From JAYPWI01 sp038135065 (GTDB taxonomy: Bacteria; Actinomycetota; Acidimicrobiia; Acidimicrobiales; Poriferisodalaceae): a DNA stretch of 64,000 nt. Location of the stretch: positions 6,744 through 70,743 of the forward strand of contig JAYPWI010000020.1 of NCBI GenBank assembly GCA_038135065.1, read 5' to 3'. The notes beneath the pieces are model-generated. The model made no database searches. It was not told the DNA's origin and saw only the letters and a list, made by a program, of their open reading frames with translations. Shown piece after piece: positions 43,449 to 51,762 of this stretch. How positions within the stretch are numbered: the stretch's first letter is position 1; each line of letters opens with the position of its first letter. A program made the position numbers and the translations under genes.

Positions 43449-43690
43449 CAGCCCCCCGAGACAGGGGGCAGCACGGCGACCTCGTCGCCTTCGCCAACGG
43501 GTTCGTCTCCCTCGACGGCCTCGCCGTTGAGCCAGATACGACTAGCCGCCACGATCCGCTCGAACTCAGGACCGAAGCGCTCGACGGCCTGGGACACCAC
43601 CTCGCCGACTGATCCCGCATCGAATTCGGCGCTGGCTGTGCCCGCCGCCTGGCGGGCACCGGCAAACATGCGCAGGGTGATCCGAGCCAC
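43448..43690 (-). CDS. MoaD/ThiS-family sulfur carrier protein
   Basis: A ubiquitin-fold protein of 80 residues that ends in GG (LPPVSGG), the C-terminus that is thiocarboxylated in molybdopterin synthase small subunits. GDEVAVLPPVSGG matches MoaD better than ThiS. No MoaE or MoeB is in the window, so the pathway (molybdopterin or another sulfur transfer) is open. The start is GTG at 43690. Confidence 0.82.
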   Translation of the reverse strand: MARITLRMFAGARQAAGTASAEFDAGSVGEVVSQAVERFGPEFERIVAASRIWLNGEAVEGDEPVGEGDEVAVLPPVSGG

Positions 43691-43763
43691 CCGCCAAGAC
43701 TACCGATCACGCCATAGGGCCCGATGACCGGTCTGGGGTCACCGGTGGCTAGCGTCGTTGGAC

Positions 43764-44351
43764 GTGCCCGATGTCCAACTGCTCGTAATCCGACACGGCG
43801 AATCCGAATGGAACGCCACCGGGCGGTGGCAGGGACAGGCAGATCCTCCCCTGACCGCTCGGGGCCTACAGCAGGCTGAGACGGCGGCCCTGCACATCAG
43901 CGGGTCATTCGACCTCGTGGTGTCCAGTGATCTCCGACGCGCACACCAGACCGCCCACATCATCGCTGATCGCCTCGGTCTGGCACCGGTCGTAACCGAC
44001 CGACGGTTGCGAGAACGTCACGCCGGCCCCTGGCAGGGACTGACCAGATCCGAGATCGAATCACAGTGGCCGGGCGCGATCGAACATCGGACCTACCCAT
44101 CGGGCTACGAGACCGATGACCAGGTCGTCGACCGGGTGCTCCCCGCACTGCTCGACATCGCCCGCCGGGTCGAGACGAAGGCCGTCGTCGTGGCCCATAT
44201 GGGCATCATCCGGGCCGTCGATCGGGCGACCGGTGGACGGGACGAGCGCATCCCCAACCTCGGCGGGCGTTGGTACCGGATCAGTTCGGCTATCGAGCCG
44301 GGTGAGCTCGTGGAACTCGCCACAGCAGAGTCCACAACCGAGGTGGAATAA
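43764..44351 (+). CDS. Histidine phosphatase family protein
   Basis: Phosphoglycerate-mutase-like phosphatase. LLVIRHGESEWNATGRWQG holds the phospho-accepting histidine and VVVAHMGIIRA the second catalytic histidine. The length is about 195 residues from GTG 43764 (a TTG lies two codons upstream). The substrate is unknown. It is shorter than a glycolytic mutase (about 250), so a small-molecule phosphatase is more likely. Confidence 0.85.
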   Translation: MPDVQLLVIRHGESEWNATGRWQGQADPPLTARGLQQAETAALHISGSFDLVVSSDLRRAHQTAHIIADRLGLAPVVTDRRLRERHAGPWQGLTRSEIESQWPGAIEHRTYPSGYETDDQVVDRVLPALLDIARRVETKAVVVAHMGIIRAVDRATGGRDERIPNLGGRWYRISSAIEPGELVELATAESTTEVE

Positions 44352-44368
44352 CCCCTCGTGTACCCCGA

Positions 44369-44602
44369 CTACTCCGTAGGAGACCGGTTGGGGAACGCGA
44401 CCACAGGAGCCAGGGCACCTTGCTCGGCGTCGTTCGACCCCACGCTAGGGGTGGTGTTGCGCACCGGACCAACGCCGTCGAGCCAATCGACCGCCCGGGC
44501 TGGATCGATCTGCTCGTCATCGAGCAACTGCAACGCGTGCTCGACCCGGGCGAACGCAACCTCGAGGTCGTCCAATTCCTCGTCGCTCAAGTGTCCGGCC
44601 AT
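44369..44602 (-). CDS. Small acidic hypothetical protein
   Basis: Not recognised. The 77 residues from ATG 44602 begin MAGHLSDEELDDLEVAFA and continue with a heptad-like pattern (VEHALQLLDDEQIDPARAVDWL), then a disordered tail. An alpha-helical hairpin is likely. It resembles XseB only superficially. It is convergent with the phosphatase gene. Confidence 0.55.
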   Translation of the reverse strand: MAGHLSDEELDDLEVAFARVEHALQLLDDEQIDPARAVDWLDGVGPVRNTTPSVGSNDAEQGALAPVVAFPNRSPTE

Positions 44603-44680
44603 GGCGCTGACTATAGGACCGGTCGGCCGTCCACGGGCGGAACGACATCGATCGTCGCGGATCATGGGTAGCCTGCGTGC

Positions 44681-44756
44681 GGGCCGCTAGCTCATCGGGT
44701 AGAGCAGGGGACTTTTAATCCCAAGGTGCCGGGTTCGAGACCCGGGCGGCCTACCA
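44681..44756 (+). tRNA. tRNA-Lys (anticodon TTT)
   Basis: Cloverleaf with acceptor GGGCCGC/GCGGCCT, D arm GCTC-GAGC, anticodon loop CTTTTAA, T arm CCGGG-TTCGAGA-CCCGG, discriminator A and an encoded CCA. The outermost anticodon-stem pair is a G-A mismatch. Confidence 0.95.
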
Positions 44757-44786
44757 ACAGCCACCGCCAACCTCAACCACCCTCGG

Positions 44787-45260
44787 TCAATCCCAGTTGG
44801 CGATAGGGGCGACCACCGCACCGGTGAGCCGCACCAAGTCGGCGGGTGCCAGGGAGATGTCGAGGCCCCGTCGGCCGCCGCTGCAGTACACCACATCGGT
44901 GGCCAGCACCGTCTCGTCGATCACGGTTGGTAATGACCGCCTGGTCCCCAACGGGCTGATTCCTCCGACGACGTATCCCGTCGCTCGCTCGGCCTGCTGC
45001 TCGGAGGCCATCACCGCTCGCTTGGCCCCCAGGGCGGCTGCAGCGGCCTTCAATTCGACCGTGGTGACAACGGGCACCACGGCAAGACCCAGACGGTCGT
45101 CCGACAGGGCCACCACCAGGGTCTTGACTACCTCAGCTGGATCGACTCCGAGGGCTTCGGCTGCCTCGAGTCCGTAGCTCGGGTGCGAAGGATCATGTTC
45201 GTAGGGGTGGATACCGACCTCGACCCCCGCAGCCCGTGCCGCATCGACTGCCGGGGTCAT
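44787..45260 (-). CDS. ybaK: YbaK/EbsC-type aminoacyl-tRNA deacylase
   Basis: Cleaves misacylated Cys-tRNA(Pro) in relatives. The 157 residues include AEVVKTLVVA, LGAKRAVMAS with a catalytic-type lysine, and TGYVVGGISPLG, the family signature. ATG at 45260. It converges with tRNA-Lys. Confidence 0.9.
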   Translation of the reverse strand: MTPAVDAARAAGVEVGIHPYEHDPSHPSYGLEAAEALGVDPAEVVKTLVVALSDDRLGLAVVPVVTTVELKAAAAALGAKRAVMASEQQAERATGYVVGGISPLGTRRSLPTVIDETVLATDVVYCSGGRRGLDISLAPADLVRLTGAVVAPIANWD

Positions 45261-45286
45261 GACGACCCGACGTGCTTGCCCGACAT

Positions 45287-45580
45287 CTACGACACCGGAT
45301 GCAGGGTGGCTCGCCGGCGCTCCCAGTAGGCAGCTTCGACCTCATCGGCGTGGAAGCGGCGCCGGTGCAATCGAGCCACCGCAGCGCGCCGCCGACGCAG
45401 CCGGAGATCGTCACCCTGCCGGGCACGCCGTTCATCATTGAGTTCACGAATGCGTAGCTGTGCCCGTTCGTGGCTGGTCGACCGAGAGAGAGGCAGCGGC
45501 GGCCTCAGACTGGGGTGGTCGGGATCGAACAGGGTGGGGGACTTCATAGCGTCATGCATACCCATGGGGTGGGACACCAT
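45287..45580 (-). CDS. Small arginine-rich hypothetical protein
   Basis: Not recognised. It has about 97 residues from ATG 45580, with later ATGs at 45565, 45559 and 45547 as alternatives. The C-terminal half is strongly basic (RRARQGDDLRLRRRRAAVAR), which suggests nucleic-acid binding or a coiled coil. It follows dut with a gap of seven bases. Confidence 0.5.
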   Translation of the reverse strand: MVSHPMGMHDAMKSPTLFDPDHPSLRPPLPLSRSTSHERAQLRIRELNDERRARQGDDLRLRRRRAAVARLHRRRFHADEVEAAYWERRRATLHPVS

Positions 45581-45587
45581 CCCCCGC

Positions 45588-46025
45588 TCAGCGGCCGGAA
45601 TGGCCGAAACCACCCGTTCCTCGCTCGGTCTCGTCGAGTGTGTCGACCTCGACCCATTCGGCAACCTCGACTCGTTGGATCACCAGCTGAGCAATGCGAT
45701 CACCTCGTTGGATTGCATAGTCCTCGGCCGGATCGGTGTTGACCAACAAGACCCGCAATTCGTCGCGGTAGCCCGCGTCGATGAGGCCGGGGGTGTTCAG
45801 ACAGGTCACCCCGTGACGCAGAGCGAGTCCCGACCTGGGCTGGACGAACCCAGCGTGTCCATCCGGGATCGCCACTGCGATTCCCGTGCCGACCAAGGCT
45901 CTGCCGCCCCCGGCGGCCAGATGCGCGTCCTGCGCAGCGATCAGATCAATGCCGGCATCACCTGGCTTTGCGTAGGTCGGCAGGGGGAGATCCGGATCGA
46001 GGCGACGGACGGGTACGGCAACCAT
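45588..46025 (-). CDS. dut: Deoxyuridine 5'-triphosphate nucleotidohydrolase
   Basis: Hydrolyses dUTP to dUMP. All five trimeric dUTPase motifs are visible: GDAGIDL, PRSGLAL, GLIDAGYRDEL, GDRIAQLVI and the C-terminal GTGGFGHSGR. The length is 145 residues and the start is ATG at 46025. It is divergent from orn. Confidence 0.96.
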   Translation of the reverse strand: MVAVPVRRLDPDLPLPTYAKPGDAGIDLIAAQDAHLAAGGGRALVGTGIAVAIPDGHAGFVQPRSGLALRHGVTCLNTPGLIDAGYRDELRVLLVNTDPAEDYAIQRGDRIAQLVIQRVEVAEWVEVDTLDETERGTGGFGHSGR

Positions 46026-46087
46026 GGACCGACTCTAGGCATGCTCGGTTCGCCGAACACTCATCCCAGGCATCTACAGTCCATGGG

Positions 46088-46657
46088 GTGCTGGTGTGGA
46101 TGGATCTCGAGATGACCGGACTCGATCCGAAACGGCATTGCATTGTCGAGATCGCGACCATCGTGACGGACGACGACCTCAACATCGTGGCCGAAGGGCC
46201 GGATCTGGTGGTCCATGCCACCGACGAACAGCTGGCCGAGATGGATGATGTCGTCGTCCGGATGCACACGGCATCGGGACTCCTGGACGCAATCTCAGCG
46301 TCGACCATCTCCCTGGAAGATGCCGGGGTCGCGACCCTCGACTTCATCAAGCAGCATGTGCCCACCCCCCGGACCGTGCCCCTGTGCGGCAACTCCATCG
46401 GGACGGACCGTCGGTTCCTCGACACCTATCTTCCTGACATCGAGAACTACTTGCACTATCGATCGGTGGATGTGTCGTCGATCAAGGAACTGGCTCGCCG
46501 CTGGGCTCCCGAGGTCGCGACGTCCGTACCTCGGAAGGCCACCGCTCATCGGGCTCTGGATGACATCCGGGAGAGCATCGAGGAACTGCGGCACTATCGG
46601 GCCCACCTTTTCACGCTGCCGGGGGCAACCGCCGAGCAAGAATCAAAATCTGATTAG
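46088..46657 (+). CDS. orn: Oligoribonuclease
   Basis: DEDDh 3'-5' exonuclease that degrades 2-5-mer RNAs, including pGpG from c-di-GMP turnover. VWMDLEMTGLD is ExoI, and the C-terminal HRALDDIRESIEEL carries ExoIII with the catalytic histidine. GTG at 46088 gives 189 residues; the open frame further upstream overlaps dut and has no family likeness. Confidence 0.94.
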   Translation: MLVWMDLEMTGLDPKRHCIVEIATIVTDDDLNIVAEGPDLVVHATDEQLAEMDDVVVRMHTASGLLDAISASTISLEDAGVATLDFIKQHVPTPRTVPLCGNSIGTDRRFLDTYLPDIENYLHYRSVDVSSIKELARRWAPEVATSVPRKATAHRALDDIRESIEELRHYRAHLFTLPGATAEQESKSD

Positions 46658-46680
46658 GAATTTCGCTAGCGTGGTCCCTC

Positions 46681-47763
46681 GTGAGCGCCTCCCACACCAG
46701 AGAAGAGCAGCTTCCTCCTGAGCAGACGATCGCCGAACTGGCGCCCAACATCCGGCGCCTGCAGCTGCCCATGTCGATGCCCGGCCTCGGCCACGTCAAC
46801 TGCTACATCCTCGACGACGCCAATGGAGCGGCCCTCGTCGATCCGGGTCTACCAGGTCCCGCCAACTGGCGAGCCTTGATGGCCGGGCTCCGGAGGGCCG
46901 AACTTCCCCCCGAGCGCGTCCACACCATCGTGGTAACCCACAGCCACCCTGACCACTTCGGCGCGGCTGGTCGATTCCACCGCCAGTTCGGGGCCAACGT
47001 TGTGACCCACCAGAACTTCCGGCTGTGGTGGGATCGGTGGGAAGAGGACGACGATCCACTCGAGACTGCGTCGCCCGAGGGAACCGATCCCGAGGAGATC
47101 CGGGTGTCGACCCACAGTCGAGGCCCAGGTGCTCCCACCCCGTGGGGAGGCAGCGGCTTCAAACTGCCCCTCGGACGTCGAGCCATGTTCGCCGCCATGC
47201 GTCGAGGGTGGGGAGGCCGCTTCCTGGCCACCCCCACACCCACCAAACGAGTCGACGACGCCGACCACATCGAGCTCGCCGGCCGAACCTTCGTAGCCGT
47301 CCACACACCCGGCCACACGGCCGATCACCTGTGCCTTCTCGACCCCGAAGGGGGGGTGATGATCTGCGGGGATCACGTTCTGCCGACCATCACTCCACAC
47401 ATCTCCGGCATCGGCTCCTCCCCCGACCCACTCCGAGACTTCTTCGGCAGCCTCGACCGGGTCGCCGAATTCGACGGGGTGAGCCTCGCCCTCCCCGCCC
47501 ACGGACAACCCTTCACCGACCTCGCAGGCCGGGTGAACGACATCAAGCGTCATCATCACGATCGCCTCGACCTCCTGAGAGAAGCCTCGGATCGACTCGG
47601 CATCGCCCCGGTTCAGGACTACATGCAGCAATTGTTCAAGGAACGCTCGTGGGGCCCCATGGCTGAGTCGGAAACGTTCGCCCACCTCGAGCATCTTCGA
47701 CATGCGGGCGAGGCAACCGTGGGACGCCGGAACGATGGAGTCCTCGAATACGCCCTGCGATGA
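46681..47763 (+). CDS. MBL-fold metallo-hydrolase
   Basis: Metallo-beta-lactamase fold hydrolase, 360 residues. VVTHSHPDHFGAAG is the zinc motif, and HTPGHTADHLCLL and GDHVLP give further ligands. It belongs to the group with a C-terminal winged helix (LACTB2/RNase-like). The substrate is unknown. GTG at 46681. Confidence 0.88.
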   Translation: MSASHTREEQLPPEQTIAELAPNIRRLQLPMSMPGLGHVNCYILDDANGAALVDPGLPGPANWRALMAGLRRAELPPERVHTIVVTHSHPDHFGAAGRFHRQFGANVVTHQNFRLWWDRWEEDDDPLETASPEGTDPEEIRVSTHSRGPGAPTPWGGSGFKLPLGRRAMFAAMRRGWGGRFLATPTPTKRVDDADHIELAGRTFVAVHTPGHTADHLCLLDPEGGVMICGDHVLPTITPHISGIGSSPDPLRDFFGSLDRVAEFDGVSLALPAHGQPFTDLAGRVNDIKRHHHDRLDLLREASDRLGIAPVQDYMQQLFKERSWGPMAESETFAHLEHLRHAGEATVGRRNDGVLEYALR

Positions 47764-47785
47764 GGGAGTCATCGACCCACCGACG

Positions 47786-47823
47786 TAAATCAGTTGACAT
47801 GAGGGTCGACCAGGCGGTTGTCT
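47786..47823 (+). promoter_or_regulatory. WhiB7-type autoregulated promoter
   Basis: A perfect TTGACA -35 box (47794-47799) is preceded by TAAAT (47786-47790) with a 3-base gap. In mycobacteria WhiB7 bound to SigA contacts an AT-rich element just upstream of -35 with its AT-hook. The -10 region (about 47817-47823, TTGTCT) is weak, as expected for an activator-dependent promoter. Confidence 0.55.
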
Positions 47824-47854
47824 GGCTGCGTTCCCCAGTTGGGTTCCCAAGATC

Positions 47855-48004
47855 ATGAACTTCGCCATCACCTCCACCCATCGCTCGACACCCTGCGGCG
47901 CCATGTCGCGCCACACGAGTGGGTCGACGAGTGCATCCATGACCAAGCAGGTGACGATTCACCCGGACTACCGCTCCTGGCAGCCCCGCGGGAACACGAT
48001 GTAA
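47855..48004 (+). CDS. Upstream ORF in the whiB7-like leader (up to 49 residues)
   Basis: ATG at 47855 opens a 49-codon frame; an in-frame ATG at 47939 gives a 21-residue version ending in DYRSWQPRGNTM. The stop TAA is at 48002-48004, 29 bases before the terminator stem. No strong ribosome binding site is seen for either start. whiB7 leaders in mycobacteria and Streptomyces contain such short ORFs that control attenuation. Peptide identity between species is not claimed. Confidence 0.45.
   Translation: MNFAITSTHRSTPCGAMSRHTSGSTSASMTKQVTIHPDYRSWQPRGNTM
47976..47985 (+). promoter_or_regulatory. Candidate anti-terminator arm within the leader ORF
   Basis: CCTGGCAGCC is complementary at nine of ten positions to the 5' arm of the terminator (48034-48043), so it can compete with the terminator stem. 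It lies inside the last codons of the upstream ORF, where a ribosome reaching the stop would cover it. Confidence 0.5.
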
Positions 48005-48033
48005 CCCTCCAACAACATCGTCGATACCGCCGA

Positions 48034-48068
48034 GGCCGCCAGGACCACCTGGCGGCCTTCAGCTTTTT
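48034..48068 (+). terminator. Intrinsic terminator / attenuator before the whiB7-like gene
   Basis: A perfect 10-base inverted repeat, GGCCGCCAGG-ACCA-CCTGGCGGCC (48034-48057), is followed by a T-rich run TTCAGCTTTTT. It ends 42 bases before the whiB7 start, so it must act as an attenuator, or mark the end of a leader transcript. Confidence 0.85.
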
Positions 48069-48110
48069 CCGCCCTCTTCCCTTCATCACCAGCACAAGGC
48101 AGTTCACGAC

Positions 48111-48467
48111 ATGTCATCAACCGCCCTCGACCTCCTCGACCTCCTCACCCGAACCGACGACCCCTGGCGGGTCGACGGTCGTTGCAACGACCTCCACGGT
48201 TCGCTCAGTCATTTGTTCTTCGCCGACGACGTCGTGTCGACCGCCCGCGCGAAGGCCATCTGCGGTCGCTGCCCGGTTGCCCGCCAATGTCTCGAGACCG
48301 CCCTGCTGCGACGTGAGCCCTGGGGTGTCTGGGGTGGCGAGTTGATCGAAGGTGGGCAGATCCGCCCCGACCGCGCGCCCCGTGGCCGGCCCCCGTCAAC
48401 ACCGCGACCCGCCTTGGTTCTCGAGGAGGTACCGGTGCCCCCGCATCTTGTGGCCACCGGGACATGA
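48111..48467 (+). CDS. whiB7: WhiB7/WblC-like transcriptional regulator
   Basis: [4Fe-4S] WhiB-family protein of 118 residues. The cluster cysteines are C25, C51, C54 and C60 (CGRCPVARQC). EPWGVWGGE (69-77) is the sigma-contact turn and PRGRPPS (90-96) is an AT-hook, the feature that separates WhiB7/WblC from other WhiB proteins. The homologue activates intrinsic antibiotic resistance through SigA. The long leader with uORF and terminator supports the call. ATG at 48111 with weak AAGG eleven bases upstream. Confidence 0.85.
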   Translation: MSSTALDLLDLLTRTDDPWRVDGRCNDLHGSLSHLFFADDVVSTARAKAICGRCPVARQCLETALLRREPWGVWGGELIEGGQIRPDRAPRGRPPSTPRPALVLEEVPVPPHLVATGT

Positions 48468-48632
48468 CCGGGCGGTGGTCGGATCCAGGTGGCCGCGCTG
48501 AAGCCCCCCAGCGGAGGGCTGACAGCACCACCGATCGTTCGATGGGCATTCCCCAGGCTCTTCGGACACCGACCGCCGCCCTGCACCAGCGGCCGCTAGC
48601 GTGAAGCCGGTCGCCAGAAGGAGTCCCCACCG

Positions 48633-49187
48633 GTGAGCGCTGCCGCCATCCCTCGTAGAGAACATTGGCGCACCTGGACCGTCTGGGGACTGGGGTTGTA
48701 CGTCGTCGGGGCCATCGTGTTCCTGGCTTTGGGCGGCGGGCGATCAGGGTCGTCCGCACTCCCGGGCACCGACGCGGCAAGCCTGGGTCCCGTCCACCTC
48801 ATCGAATACGACACCCTCGACGGCGGTTCGGCCACGCTGGCCGATCAGGCAGGGCGCCCCCTCATCATCAACTTCTTCGCCTCGACCTGTGCCCCGTGCC
48901 GGGAGGAGATGCCCGACTTCGAGACCTTCCACCAGAACTTCGGAAACGAGATCGCAGTCGTGGGCCTCGCCGTGGAGGGAGCCCGACCGGCCCGCACCAT
49001 CATCGAGGAGACCGGTGTCACGTTCGAAACCGGCCTCGATCAGCGAGACATCATGATCGATCTCGGCGGGTTCGGCCTCCCCACCACCGTGTTCGTGGAT
49101 CCCGCCGGGAACGTCGTGGAGACCCACACGGGCTTACTCACCTACGAGGCGCTGCTGGCAAAGGCCGAGGAGCATTTCGGCGCATGA
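48633..49187 (+). CDS. TlpA/ResA-like thioredoxin-fold protein
   Basis: Membrane-anchored thiol-disulfide reductase, probably for cytochrome c haem-site cysteines or CuA assembly. It has one N-terminal helix (about 16-35), then a thioredoxin domain with the active site CAPC in ASTCAPCREEMP. GTG at 48633 has AAGGAG eight bases upstream. The length is 184 residues. It overlaps the following ccdA by four bases. Confidence 0.9.
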   Translation: MSAAAIPRREHWRTWTVWGLGLYVVGAIVFLALGGGRSGSSALPGTDAASLGPVHLIEYDTLDGGSATLADQAGRPLIINFFASTCAPCREEMPDFETFHQNFGNEIAVVGLAVEGARPARTIIEETGVTFETGLDQRDIMIDLGGFGLPTTVFVDPAGNVVETHTGLLTYEALLAKAEEHFGA

Positions 49188-50023
49188 TCGAAGCCAATCT
49201 CACCTTCGCCTTCACCGCCGGCATCATCGCCACCATCAACCCGTGCGGCTTCGCCATGCTGCCTGCCTACCTGTCCTTCTTCCTCGGTCTCGAAGGCAAC
49301 CCAACAGGTGAGACACCACGGGCCGGCATCGGACGGGCCCTGGCCACCGGGGGCCTAGTCTCGATCGGATTCCTGGTGGTATTCGGCACGGTCGGACTGC
49401 TGATCACTGCGGGACTCAGCATCGTGAGCGAGGTGGTGCCCTGGGTCTCCATCGCAATCGGTGTCGGGGTGACCCTGCTCGGCCTCGCCGTGCTCAGCGG
49501 CCGATCGTTGACGCTGATCCTCCCCAAGCTCGAGCAAGGAACCGGGGACCGCCGGGCCCGTAGCCTCGTCCTGTTCGGCGTCAGCTACGCCGTGGCCTCG
49601 ATCTCCTGCGGGCTTCCCACCTTCCTCGTCGTGGTGTCGACATCGGTGAGCGACGTCGGATCGGCGGTTGCGTCGTTCCTGGCCTACTCGATCGGTATGA
49701 CCTTGGTCCTGACGTCGCTCACCGTCAGTCTCGCCATGGCCCGGCAGTCCCTCGTACAGCGCCTCCGGTCCCTACTTCCCTACGTCGACCGGGTGGCGGG
49801 CATCCTGATGGTGGCAGCCGGCTTGTACCTGACCTGGTATTGGCTGGCCGAGCGACTCGGAGCCGAACGAGGGGGCGTCGTGCTGAGCGTCGAGCAGTTC
49901 ACGGCCCGTCTCAGCAACTGGGTCACCGGCATCGGTGGGCTGCGCCTCGGGGTCGGCATGAGCATCGTCGTCGCTCTGGCAACCATGATCGCCCTGAGCT
50001 CGTCGAGACCGACCAGCGACTGA
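49184..50023 (+). CDS. ccdA: CcdA-type cytochrome c biogenesis protein
   Basis: Transfers reducing power across the membrane to thioredoxin-like proteins. The 279 residues have seven or more helices. Redox cysteines lie in NPCGFAMLPAYLSFF and SISCGLPTFL. ATG at 49184 overlaps the tlpA stop (ATGA). It is functionally paired with the upstream TlpA. Confidence 0.92.
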   Translation: MIEANLTFAFTAGIIATINPCGFAMLPAYLSFFLGLEGNPTGETPRAGIGRALATGGLVSIGFLVVFGTVGLLITAGLSIVSEVVPWVSIAIGVGVTLLGLAVLSGRSLTLILPKLEQGTGDRRARSLVLFGVSYAVASISCGLPTFLVVVSTSVSDVGSAVASFLAYSIGMTLVLTSLTVSLAMARQSLVQRLRSLLPYVDRVAGILMVAAGLYLTWYWLAERLGAERGGVVLSVEQFTARLSNWVTGIGGLRLGVGMSIVVALATMIALSSSRPTSD

Positions 50024-50061
50024 CCGCGCAGATCCGCACACACCCGTGCCAGACTCCTGGG

Positions 50062-50712
50062 GTGGCGCTACATCTCGGACGTCATCGGCTCCTCGAGTCG
50101 GATCGCCCCTTTGCCGCTCTCCTGGACCAGCCCGGGGTGAGCGAGGTACTGCATCTCCGCAGCACGTTCGGTTTCATGGCCTTCCACGGCGGGTGGCTCG
50201 AAGAGGTCACCGACGACATCGCCATGACGGCGGCCGAGCGGAGCGGCGCATCGGTCTATGCCGTGCTCCAAGGACCCGATGACCAGTGGCACATCCCCTC
50301 TCATCTCGTGAACCCCGAGGAGTCACCAGCCCTTGCTGCTTTTCTGGAGCATGTCGATGTGGCGGTGGCCATTCACGGTTTCGGTCGGCCCGACCTGCTC
50401 CGATCCGTGCTGCTCGGTGGGCGCAACCGTGACCTCGCCGAGCATGTCGCCATCCACCTCATCGGGCATCTCCCCCACTACGACGTCGTCCATCGACTCG
50501 AGGAGATGCCGACCTCTCTCCGGGGCCAGCACCCCAACAACCCGGTGAACCTGGCAGCTGGGGGCGGCGTGCAGGTCGAACTTCCTCCCCGCATCCGGGG
50601 TAAGAGCCCGCTGTGGACCGGCTATCGAGGCCCGGGTCGCGTGCCGCACCACGAGGCGTTGATCAACGGTCTCGCTGCCGCCGCAAGGTCATGGTCGCCG
50701 ACCCCGGTGTGA
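50062..50712 (+). CDS. Poly-gamma-glutamate hydrolase family protein (putative)
   Basis: Residues resemble the PGA-hydrolase/phage replication-related family: AFHGGWLEEVTDDIA near the N-terminus with a zinc-type histidine and glutamate, AIHGFGRPD in the middle, and a later HL/NLAAGGGVQVELP stretch. GTG at 50062 gives 216 residues; the start is not well supported. The substrate in this organism is unknown. Confidence 0.65.
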   Translation: MALHLGRHRLLESDRPFAALLDQPGVSEVLHLRSTFGFMAFHGGWLEEVTDDIAMTAAERSGASVYAVLQGPDDQWHIPSHLVNPEESPALAAFLEHVDVAVAIHGFGRPDLLRSVLLGGRNRDLAEHVAIHLIGHLPHYDVVHRLEEMPTSLRGQHPNNPVNLAAGGGVQVELPPRIRGKSPLWTGYRGPGRVPHHEALINGLAAAARSWSPTPV

Positions 50713-50731
50713 GACGAACAACCTTCCACAG

Positions 50732-51376
50732 CTAGGGCTGGAGTCGCTGGATCTCCCAGCTGCCGCCACGGCGGGTGTAGACCAGACGGTCGTGGAGGCG
50801 GAAGTCGCGACCCTGCCAGAACTCGACCCGCTCGGCCGCCAGGTGGAACCCACCCCAATGCGCCGGTCGAGGTGGTTCGGTCCCAACGAATCGTTCGGTC
50901 AGTTCTGCGTGACGCCGCCGCAGTTCATCACGAGAAGCAACGGGCTGGCTCTGCGCAGATGCGATGGCCGAAAGCCGAGAGCCACGGTCACGCGAGGCAA
51001 AGTACGCGTCGGACTGCTCTGCGCTGACCTTGGTGATCGGCCCCCTCACCCGGATCTGGCGCTCGAGCGGCAGCCATGTGAAGAGCGCTTCGGCGAATGG
51101 GTTGGCGGCCAACTGCAGGCCCTTGGCGCTCTCGTAGTTGGTGTAAAAGATCAACCCGTCTGCCGGCCGGCCTCGCAGGAGAACGTTTCGTACCGAAGGC
51201 AGCCCCGACGCATCGGCGGTAGCAACCGCCATGGCGTTCGCGTTGTGCAAGCCGAGCTCGGTCGCGATGCCCAGCCACTGATCCAGCAGGTCCAAGGGTT
51301 CAGCGGGCAGGTCGTCCTCCGCGAGCCCGCGGGCCATGAGCTCGAGCCGAATCGAACGAGGGTCAATGGGTTCCAT
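50732..51376 (-). CDS. pdxH: Pyridoxamine 5'-phosphate oxidase
   Basis: FMN enzyme making pyridoxal phosphate. MAVATADASGLPSVRNVLLR, FYTNYESAKG and the C-terminal LVYTRRGGSWEIQRLQP are family signatures. ATG at 51376 gives 214 residues. It is divergent from the crcB pair and converges with the PGA-hydrolase-like gene. Confidence 0.94.
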   Translation of the reverse strand: MEPIDPRSIRLELMARGLAEDDLPAEPLDLLDQWLGIATELGLHNANAMAVATADASGLPSVRNVLLRGRPADGLIFYTNYESAKGLQLAANPFAEALFTWLPLERQIRVRGPITKVSAEQSDAYFASRDRGSRLSAIASAQSQPVASRDELRRRHAELTERFVGTEPPRPAHWGGFHLAAERVEFWQGRDFRLHDRLVYTRRGGSWEIQRLQP

Positions 51377-51405
51377 GAGGTACCAAGTGCTCCCGGTGGT
51401 CGAAC

Positions 51406-51762
51406 ATGACAAGCTCCATCAGAGCACGTAGCTGGGCTGCCGTCGCGATCAGCGCGGCCATCGGCGCCGCCCTGCGTTGGGCCGCCGTAGGTCTGATCGG
51501 GGACCGGCCAGGCCTTCTGCTGTGCAACGTTCTGGGGTGTGGTGTCATCGGCTACGCCGTGGCCCAGGGCTCTGGCCCCTGGCTGACGGCCGGTCTCTGT
51601 GGTGCGCTGACCAGTTGCTCGGCAATAGCGCTACAGGTGGCGGTCGACTTCGATGAAGGCCACTACGCCACGGCTGCGGGCTGGCTGCTGGCCACCGTGT
51701 TACTCGGTGGGGCTGTGTTCAGCGCCTCGACTCGTCTGATCCCGCCAGGTGCACACCGGTGA
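51406..51762 (+). CDS. crcB: Fluoride channel subunit CrcB, first of a pair
   Basis: Fluc-type fluoride exporter, 118 residues and four helices. GAALRWA, CNVLGCGVIGYAVA and GLCGALTSCSA match the family. In pairs like this the two subunits may form a heterodimer. ATG at 51406. No fluoride riboswitch is seen in the 29 bases between it and pdxH. Confidence 0.85.
   Translation: MTSSIRARSWAAVAISAAIGAALRWAAVGLIGDRPGLLLCNVLGCGVIGYAVAQGSGPWLTAGLCGALTSCSAIALQVAVDFDEGHYATAAGWLLATVLLGGAVFSASTRLIPPGAHR

Noticed and set aside
44369..44602. Small acidic protein as exonuclease VII small subunit (XseB)
   Set aside because: Length and helical pattern are similar, but the conserved XseB residues are not found and no xseA is nearby.
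48468..48632. Terminator between whiB7 and tlpA
   Set aside because: A short AGCCC/GGGCT pairing is possible, but there is no T tract and the stem is weak. I see nothing else in these 165 bases apart from the tlpA ribosome binding site.
51377..51405. Fluoride riboswitch upstream of crcB
   Set aside because: Only 29 bases lie between pdxH and crcB, too short for the riboswitch fold, and no motif is seen.
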